Positions 56,491 to 64,000 of a DNA stretch of 64,000 nucleotides are shown piece after piece. The stretch spans positions 7,748,439 through 7,812,438 of the forward strand of contig NC_135018.1 of the NCBI RefSeq assembly GCF_051020955.1. Reading direction: 5' to 3'. The translations under genes were made by a program, and so were the position numbers. Each line of letters starts with the position of its first letter. The stretch's first letter is position 1. This DNA is from Megalopta genalis (Eukaryota > Arthropoda > Insecta > Hymenoptera > Halictidae). The notes beneath the pieces were generated by a model. That model was not told the DNA's origin and did no database searches. It saw nothing but the letters and a program-made list of their open reading frames with translations.

Positions 56491-56898
56491 GCCCGGTCCG
56501 AGATGAATCACGGAGAAATCAGTGAGTAGTTGGGATAGTTTATTAACCGAGCTGATTAATTGGCTTTCCAACTCGACCGATCGGTATGGTTTTATTTATT
56601 TGTCGAATCTCTCTTAAAAAATTGTTCTTGGGCTTGATCTCTTTGTGTGTTTTAAAAGATTAAAATAAAATATTTTGTTATATATGTGTATATTTATTAT
56701 CGTTTTGTTCTATTTATTGGACGGCCCATGGAGCGATATTGTACGATACAAATGTATAAGAAAATAGCAATCGAACGTACGAAATGAGAAAAACGAACGC
56801 CCGACTGAAGCACTTGCTCGCAACAAAATCTTAATTTAGATATTAGGTTAATAGGACGGTGCAATTAAAATTCGTGCGGTTTTTATTGCGATTGAAAA
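56491..56898. other. AT-rich spacer
   Basis: Nothing recognised. Confidence 0.4.
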
Positions 56899-57107
56899 TC
56901 ATACGTCATTCGATGGCTTTGGTTTCCTCCCATTGCGCGATCGTTTTTCTTGTTCGTTCCGCGTGAGTAATAAAATGATTAATTTTTCGAAAATCATGTA
57001 GTGTCAATATTTTCATAAAACTTATCACTTTATTACTCACACGGAATGAATAATCGAAAAAATTGCACAACAGGAGAAAACCAAAGCTATTGAATGAAGT
57101 ATGACTT
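56899..57107. mobile_element. Palindromic element, about 90-bp arms
   Basis: Left arm words CATACGTCATTCGATGGCTT, TTGGTTTCCTCC, TTCGTTCCGCGTGAGTAATA and AAATGATTAA have reverse complements in the right arm (TTATCACTTTATTACTCAC, ACGGAATGAATAATCG, GGAGAAAACCAAAGC, TTGAATGAAGTATG). The centre is near 57002. Probably a foldback-type MITE. No coding capacity. Confidence 0.7.
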
Positions 57108-57378
57108 ATGAAACGTACCCGTTGTAATTATTATATTATGCGGGAAATTTCAATTCAAATTAAAACGAATTTATGAACCGATCTATTGTATTTCATTTAG
57201 AAGAAACGAATAACATTCCATAATTAGCAGGTCATGTATGATCACAAGCAGATATCTCCATCAGAAATATGACTCATTACGCTGCATAGGTTTGAAATTG
57301 CATGCATATCAATGAGACAGCTGAACTTGACGAGCGTTTCGATGAAAGGAACAGCTCGAATGTAAGACATCGGGCGTA
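57108..57378. other. AT-rich spacer
   Basis: Nothing recognised. Confidence 0.4.
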
Positions 57379-57730
57379 TTAACCCTTTGCACTCGAGGTG
57401 CACTTACACTTGCAACCCATTTAAAATTTGTCTTCAAACTCGAGGGCTCCGCTACGGAGACAATGCAAATAATTTTCAGTTTTTAACATAAGAACAAAAA
57501 CAAATCGTGAAAATTAGTTATAGGATGTTTCGCTGTTGGTGACAAATGACGGTCGCGGCTCGCGGATTGTTATGCTCTCGATAACAGCACACAATCGCGG
57601 TTTGAGCAACATTCCGCATTCCGCACTTGGATGCAAGTGAGTTAAGTCGTGTTATTCAGCAGTAGAGTGTATATCAGATTCTAGTTTATCTGTTGTTTTT
57701 ATATTTTGAATACATATTTATATCCCCGAT

Positions 57731-57883
57731 ATGGCAAATAAAAGAAAAATTTGTGAAAATTATAGTGATATTGAAAGTAGTAGCGACGAATTAGAATTTG
57801 AAGTTCATAGTGAACATTACATAAATAATATAGACGCTCTTGGCCGTGATGAAGCAGACAATATTGAACTAAGCCATGAATGA
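57731..57883 (+). pseudogene. piggyBac transposase, N-terminal fragment
   Basis: A frame of 50 codons from the first ATG of the element: MANKRKICENYSDIESSSDE at the start, then a Glu/His/Asp-rich stretch, stopping at TGA 57881-57883. A basic start followed by acidic residues is usual for the family. The C-terminal part follows in the next frame (57876 onward), so a frame-changing deletion or indel lies near 57875-57900. The exact junction cannot be placed without a full-length relative. Confidence 0.7.
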
Positions 57884-58226
57884 TAGTGATATATTTCCTG
57901 CTGTACGACGACACATACCGAGAATTGAAAGTGATATTGAAGTGAAGTTTGTAAAATTGTTGGTGGACCAATTGATTGGAAATTTCCGACAAAACAGCAC
58001 ATCTCGAGAATACAGTTACACACCAAATACGGAGGCCAGGCTCAACAACCACCTACATATTATACGTTCTGGAACCAAGAAAGATTGTGTAGTGTGTTCG
58101 AATAGAAAAGTTCCAGGCGAAAGACGGCAGACCCATTATTTTTGTGATACCTGTCTAGAGAAGCCAAGATTACATATTGGCAATTGCTTCGAGAGGTATC
58201 ACACTTTGGAAGATTACAAAATGTAA
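57876..58226 (+). pseudogene. piggyBac transposase, C-terminal fragment with Cys-rich domain
   Basis: Open frame of 116 codons. The segment VKLLVDQLIGNF (residues 26-37) resembles the last helix of the transposase core. Residues 71-110 form the Cys-rich domain: CVVCSNRK (Cys71, Cys74), THYFCDTC (His87, Cys90, Cys93), RLHIGNCFERYHT (His100, Cys104, His109). All expected metal ligands appear present. The catalytic DDD residues are absent. The Met at residue 1 is probably not the native start; the reading frame may continue from the N-terminal fragment by a frameshift. Confidence 0.88.
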
Positions 58227-58417
58227 TAATTTTATAATTTTTTTTATATATCCTAACATTTGTATCCATAAACAATTAAAAAAATAATAACATACAACGA
58301 TGACTTTTCTTTTAATGCTTATATCATGAACTTACATGTGAATATGATCTTTTCACTAAAATGGCTTCGAGTTGCTGGTAATATGACTCAAAAAAAACTT
58401 CGAGTGCAAAGGGTTAA

Positions 58418-58770
58418 TTACGATCCTCCGAAAACAAACGCGGCTTTTGATTTTATTCGGCTCGTAGGCGTGTTAGCGCTGTTATTAGATCACGTTTAAT
58501 TGCCCGTGCCTTTGAATATCATAATACCGACCGGAATATGTGCTCTTAATTAAGGCAAGCAATGAAGCCCGTAACGTTACGACCGCGTTCCCAACAAAAT
58601 GTTCGCCTGTCTAACGCAACGCGGCATTGGGCAACAAGTGTATCTGTTGCCGGGTTTTCACTGTTATCAAACTGCGTAACTGTCCCATTATTGTGTGCAT
58701 CGTACGTAATACCGCAGCGCAACAACTTCAACGACTGCCGCTGCCGCTGCATTATTCTCTCTTTTGCTCA

Positions 58771-58801
<31 letters not shown>

Positions 58802-60336
58802 TCTCTTTCTCTCTCCCCGGGAACGTTCGCGGTCTATGCAATCGGAAGTCTTGTTCCCTTCGCTGCTGCATTTAGAGGTCTTTAAACACACGGGGGACTC
58901 CTTTTATTCGTGTCAGTGACTGCGCGCTTCGAACCTCTCAATTGTCGTGCTGCAATCCGACGAGCGTCCCTCGACAAATTTCACAATAAACCTCGATTCC
59001 TCGAAATTTTCATCTCTGCTATGTGTACACGGTTCGGAGACTTTACAGCCGCCATTGTTGTCAAAAGGATTGAATAGAATATACACGGTAAAAATGTTTC
59101 CGTAGGAAGCGTTCTCTCTTCGGCCGGTTTGATTTGCTATTCACTTGTTTTCTTTGCTTTGCGAGATGGAATATCGAATTTTATGGGAATCGACGGTGTT
59201 GCAAACAAAATCGATATCGTTACAGATATACATTTCCCATTTTAAAGTTGTTAGAATCGTAACGACTCCATTCTTGGAAACGATGCGACAAATTTACAAA
59301 TCGTGCATAGAATCGAGGCATGTAAAAATGCGGAGGTCTCAATAAATTCTGTCTCGTCATTCTTGCTTGTGGAAATAGGAATGTAGAAGTCTTAACAAAT
59401 TCTGTCGTGTCATGTGCTTACCAAGCAACATGCTTCGGTTACTTTCGGTGTTCGCCAAACATGAACTGTCGGGTTTCGTTCTAGTCGTAATCTGAAGCTA
59501 ATATTTTACGTTTATGTGAATTACATTTATTTAAATTGAAATGATCTTTGCTTCTCTTTGGCGAAAACGAATCTGTTCGTTAGAACTAGATAGTTTTTTT
59601 TTAAATCGATCGGACTGAAACAGATCAAATTCAGCGATGATCTTTCTTCAACATTTCCTAAAAATCCAAGAATGTTTCGTTTCCAGTATTTTCGTTCATA
59701 CGCTCGGTCCATCAGTTGTCAATATATCGTATACATATTTACAATCCGTTATTTTATAATTTACCACGTTTTTTCAACGAATAATTTTCATGAAACACGA
59801 ATCAATAATCATTAGGCACGATCGGGGCCCGTCGATATTAGATATTTTCGGCAGAGCGCGGCTGTTTTAGAAATTTTACGCTGAGAATGCGCGCGCATGA
59901 ATGGAGCTTGCTGATTGACAATTTATTCTGGTCGCGTATAATACGCGAAAAATCGACGCGTCGGGAAATTTCGTCGCGAGAATGCGTGCCGCGTTGCGAA
60001 TTGAAATCCGCGAGCGCTGACTAATGCTCGAATGATTTTTTCCCCAATGATCCGGTTTTAGCGACGGCGATGGATTCGCTTAATGACCGACGCGTGTCGC
60101 GGCGCTGGATATCGGCGTTATGGTAATGGTTACGAGCCTCGTCACGGACAACGATTTTTCTAAATTTTCTTAACGATACTCTTACCGGCGGCAATCTATG
60201 GAAAGCTGGCTCCTATCCGAGCAGATACGCTTAATGCCGCGTGAAATCAGCATTTAGAAACGAGGAGAGGCTAAGGAGAGCACGAGGAATATTAGTAACG
60301 TTCTTCGGATGCATGCCAATTAGTGCACTGGAATAT
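58418..60336. other. Spacer with (TC)n; CpG-rich at 59840-60330
   Basis: A (TC)n/(CTTT)n microsatellite lies at 58770-58818. The rest is mixed unique sequence. Frames of 61-107 codons cross the microsatellite or AT-rich DNA and show no domain. Confidence 0.4.
58770..58818. repeat. (TC)n microsatellite
   Basis: TC run followed by TTTCTC repeats. Confidence 0.92.
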
Positions 60337-60340
60337 TTAA

Positions 60341-60557
60341 CACTAAACTTACCGAGGTCTAAAAGTGACTAACAAAAATTGCCTGATAAGAATTACGAGA
60401 TAGGATTTATTCAAATTTTGCACAATTTCTGTAATAGTGTGTGCCTGAGTAAAGAAATACATTCAACAATTTTTAACAGAATCAGCTTTGTGACTTCAAT
60501 TATTATAAAATAATACACGTGAAATCGGTCATTTGACCGGCGGCGATAGGTTTAGTG
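60341..60557. mobile_element. piggyBac-type MITE, CACTAAAC family
   Basis: The left end CACTAAACTTACCG follows TTAA (60337-60340). The right end, reversed, is CACTAAACCTATCGCCG (ending 60557) and is followed by GTAA, a one-base change from TTAA. A subterminal palindrome, CGGTCA-TT-TGACCG, lies at 60526-60539. Homologous to 6016-6236. Confidence 0.75.
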
Positions 60558-62706
60558 GTAAATCGTTAAGAAATGTTGAAGTTACGAGGGAAAGATGTTT
60601 GTAAAGATTTTGAAAAAGAACACAATACATATGTATGTTTAATATAACATTAACAGTATTGGAAATGGGTAGATAAATAAAAGTAAAACGCAGTGAATTA
60701 AACTTATCCCTTTTAGTTTATTAATTTGATGTACGAGGAAGGACCGTCTTTACTCTCCTGATTGCTATAGGAGACTGAAGACTATTCACAAAGACGAAAT
60801 CAAAAACGTCACCTAAAGACAAAGAGCACTCTGTTCTATATACATATGAAATCATTGTTTATCTAATGGTACTCTGGCGAGACTCTAGGCGTCGATTCGT
60901 TTTTGTAACTTATATGCTAGAAGGAAAAACTTCTGAGTATTCAAAAGAGAGAAAATAATCCAATAAACAGAAATAGAGAAAGTATTTTTGGTACAGAAAA
61001 TTTTAGTAGTCTGCAATAAGAGAACAAAAGGTGTGTGCCGCACATTAGAGTAAAATCGCAACGCAACGAGCGAACGCGACGCGTGGCTGAACACGTGGCC
61101 TACGGCGCTCACACGCACGGTCCAACACGCATTCCTATACTCGCGGCACCAATTTATTTTGTCCGAATAAGTAGCAGAATGCCGACGACATATCTTTGCG
61201 AAAAATTTTGAATTTTTATGCGACTAATTAGATGCTACGCGATGTAATGATGGGCTATAAAGTTTGCGAATTATCGTCGAACGAACATTTTAACGAAATG
61301 TCACACCGTTTCATTCGTTACTTCGCTGAATCTACAAGTGAGGTAAGCCAAATTGAGTCTGATTTTTTTAATATACGATTTTTTAAAATATATTATATAA
61401 TAATATATTTTATTTATCGATCGGATAAAGTAAATTTTCATGTAATTAAAACAGAAGAAGGATATATAAAATCGTGAAACGAAATGAAACGTTATATGTA
61501 CATACTGTGTTGTATCATTTTTCCTTCGCTGACACCACAAGCGAAGAAAATAAAAGTGTTTCCGATGTGCACGAACCACAAGATCGGTCTGTCAAAATAA
61601 ATCTCTAAATAAACAACAAGAAAAATACGTGATAGCAATAACTAGAAAGTCTCCAAGTAATCGTCTAAAAAAGAAATGTAATAAAATATTGTAACTATAT
61701 GGCTGTGGATTTTATTGATTTATGAAAAGAATAAGTTAATGCCAGGGAAAACAGTGAATTATAAAATTAAAGAAATTGAACAATATCTATACAATATTGT
61801 TCCCAGCTTATCAGGTTATGTTAAAATTAAATCTTTGTTATAGATCATGGGAAGAACTGAGTTTTAGCTATTGTTGACAATAATATTCTATCATTTATTT
61901 AAACATAATATTAAAATACAAACGCGAATTTCTATGCTACTTTCACATACGATATTTCAACACATACAACGACTTGAATCGCCTTTCACTTCTCGTTCAT
62001 CGTTCGATCATTAAATGCATCACTTTTCCCTCATCATTCAATTTTTTGCAGCTTAATAAAAATAACCTCACAAATCGCGGATCTTTATGAGAAATAAAAG
62101 TGGCTTGCATAAATTCGAAAAAATAGGAGTCACACCGAATTCTTGAAATCTGTCGCGTTCAATTCCACTAACAATTGGTCTCACAACGAATGTAGTATCA
62201 AATCCGCAGTCCGCCAATTCCACGCTTAAAAATGGTCTCGCATCGCCGAGAGACTGTGCGGTTCGAAAAAGAGACAGGGAAGAGAATAGTAAATGATAAA
62301 TAGACAACTAATGAGCCGCGCGCCTTATCGCAGCGAATAAAACACTCGAAGATACAGCAGCGGGGAAAAAGGTGGCAGGTTTTTCTGATAAACGGCGTGG
62401 TTGCGGTTGATTAATTGCTCGATGTCGTAGCTCACGGAAGCTCTTCTTCGGTCCTTCGCCCCATATTTCCCGGAGCCGGTATCGATGCCAGGATAATGAG
62501 CAAACAAATTCCGATGGAATCCGCGTCTAGGAAAAAATTCATTTTTCGAATCGCTGCTGGCGTCACGCTATTTTTCTCTTCCTCACACTTTCTCTTTCTT
62601 TCTCTGCTCGGACGGTGATTCATGAGCCTTCTATTAAAATGATTTATCACACTTGGGAATTGTCTGGTTCGTCCTGTCCATGAATCAGGGCTGGGCATTA
62701 TTCGAT
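60558..62706. other. AT-rich spacer with small CpG-rich patches
   Basis: CpG-rich near 61050-61130 and 62310-62500. A donor-like GTGAG/GTAAGCC lies near 61338 without an assigned exon. No gene or element recognised. Confidence 0.4.
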
Positions 62707-62825
62707 TATATTTCATTTAATTTCATATAATCGATTTATATTTCATATAATATTAATAATAATATTATATTTCATATAATATTAATAATAGTATTATATT
62801 TCATATAATATTATATTTATTTGAA
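62707..62825. repeat. TTTCATATAATATTAATAAT tandem repeat
   Basis: The phrase TATTTCATATAATATTAATA recurs at about 34-base spacing, three to four times, with shorter versions at the edges. Confidence 0.8.
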
Positions 62826-64000
62826 TAATATTTCGAATAAAATTTTATTCTACACATTCGAATATCTTCGTCAGTTTTGCTAAAACGGAAAAATGTGTCG
62901 GAACAAATATGTTTGATTCGAAGCTAGGCATATTACGATTCCTCTCTGCCTTTTCTCTCAAGTTCATTCCTTCCGAGTTTCGAAGGTCACCGTGCATTTT
63001 TTACGTGTTAATATGCATTTCTTATGATGCAGCATTGTAGTGCACATCAAGACGAATTCAACGACCTGTGACACTGTACTTCAACTAACCTCAAGTATCG
63101 CCTCTTTCAAGAACTTACAAAACTTTTTAGAGACACTCTGTACAGGCGCGAGTACCAGAATATCCCAGGATTAATCTTCATTTTCAAATCTTTCAATCAT
63201 TTATTGATCGACAACGATGTTTACGTTGATCGCGGTCGCGCGAGAGTCGCACGAGGATGTATTTTTCTCCTGTTACCTCGGTTTGTAATTCCGTGGCCTT
63301 GGGCCGACTTAATCGACGGGAATTATGCTTGATCTTGCGACTGGTGCATCCTCGGTTCCGTGTTGCATGCGCCACCGCGCCGTGGTAATTGGATTGAGGA
63401 TGCGTGTTTATACGCGACGGCAATGCGAGGAAATCAACGGGATTCAGTATTTTGCAGAATCTCGCATGGTTTTGAATTGGTAATTCGCCCAGACTATTGC
63501 TATTGCAAATGGCGGCACCGTTGATTTTGGTTGCGTAACACCAAGGACTTCACTGCGGCTCTTTATTTCATGGGATTATTGGTGTCAATTTTTTCCAACG
63601 AATTAATAGAGCTTAGAAGAATGATTTAAAAAAAGAATTATTTATAGCTTCTTTAATTCGGATTGGCGGAATTTATCTGCGATTAGACCGCGGATGTTTA
63701 TGCAATATAAAAAGTGACTAAATTAGATGTAAGAAGCATAAATTTAATTATAAAAATATATTTTCTCTTTTATTCATTGTAATACGTTGAAAATAATGTA
63801 ATAATGTGACTGGAAAATTGTCGTTCTTTTGAACTGCCGTAACTTTGGATAAAAAGAACTGAAAATATTTGGTCTGCGCAAAACTAGAACATTTTCAAAT
63901 TTAATTATTTTAAAAGTAATTTCATTTAAGAAAGTTACAGGAGTTCGATGTTCGACAATTTTTCAGTCATAATTCAACATTCTTTCAATTTTGTGTAGTA
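62826..64000. other. Spacer; one GACCGCGGATG word at 63684
   Basis: A CpG-rich patch at 63220-63420, otherwise AT-rich. TTAGACCGCGGATGTTTATG at 63683-63702 is another copy of the short terminus described at 32987-33172. No gene to the window end. Confidence 0.4.

Larger units (their letters stand above)
57383..58413 (+). mobile_element. piggyBac deletion derivative, 1031 bp
   Basis: The termini CCCTTTGCACTCGA and TCGAGTGCAAAGGG are exact 14-bp inverted repeats flanked by perfect TTAA duplications (57379-57382 and 58414-58417). Inside on the + strand are an acidic N-terminal transposase start (57731) and the C-terminal Cys-rich domain (to 58226), with the catalytic core deleted. A full-length piggyBac element is usually about 2.4 kb or more. 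Confidence 0.93.

Overview
The window looks like nuclear DNA of an insect, most likely a hymenopteran (ant, bee or wasp). AT-rich stretches alternate with CpG-rich blocks, there are many (TC)n microsatellites, and short DNA transposons of the piggyBac, mariner/Tc1 and pogo types are everywhere. I cannot name a genus. I found no intact host protein-coding gene, rRNA or tRNA gene. Nearly all open frames of 60-280 codons lie in CpG-rich or simple-repeat DNA and match no family I recognise. The only recognisable coding sequence is broken transposase. The window therefore reads as intergenic DNA or the inside of a very long intron.

Left part (1-6.3 kb): a strong TATA + initiator core promoter (513-548) faces right. 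It is followed by unique sequence with a perfect hairpin, a degenerate repeat field, and an array of exactly eight 359-bp monomers (1541-4412). A degenerate tail and a CpG-rich block follow. A promoter reading into a tandem array is the architecture of repeat-bearing long noncoding RNA genes such as Drosophila hsr-omega. This is a hypothesis only, because I saw no clear heat-shock elements.

Middle part (6-50 kb): a mosaic of mobile elements and minisatellites. TTAA-flanked (piggyBac-type) elements lie at 6.0, 10.2, 15.9, 19.2, 20.4, 32.0, 35.1 and 48.4 kb. A mariner-like palindromic family with a GC-rich tandem core lies at 8.0, 19.5, 37.0, 38.2 and 49.6 kb. Two nested insertions are clear: mariner-like elements inside TTAA elements at 19.2-20.0 and 32.0-32.9 kb. 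A minisatellite-bearing unit is duplicated at 11.9 and 17.9 kb. Several long imperfect palindromes are present.

Right part (50-64 kb): a purine-only-biased tract of about 1.9 kb (51.6-53.5 kb), then TTAA elements at 54.5, 55.2, 57.4 and 60.3 kb. Those at 55.2 and 57.4 kb, and the one at 15.9 kb, keep the C-terminal Cys-rich domain of a piggyBac transposase but have lost the catalytic core. At 56.48 kb the sequence has the form of a recursive splice site (polypyrimidine-CAG followed directly by GTGAGTAAG), which would fit a long intron on the + strand.

Most striking points: (1) the promoter plus 359-bp array; (2) nearly every TTAA-element family here carries its own short palindrome near its end; (3) tRNA-like A-box and B-box sequences recur in the core of the palindromic mariner-like elements.
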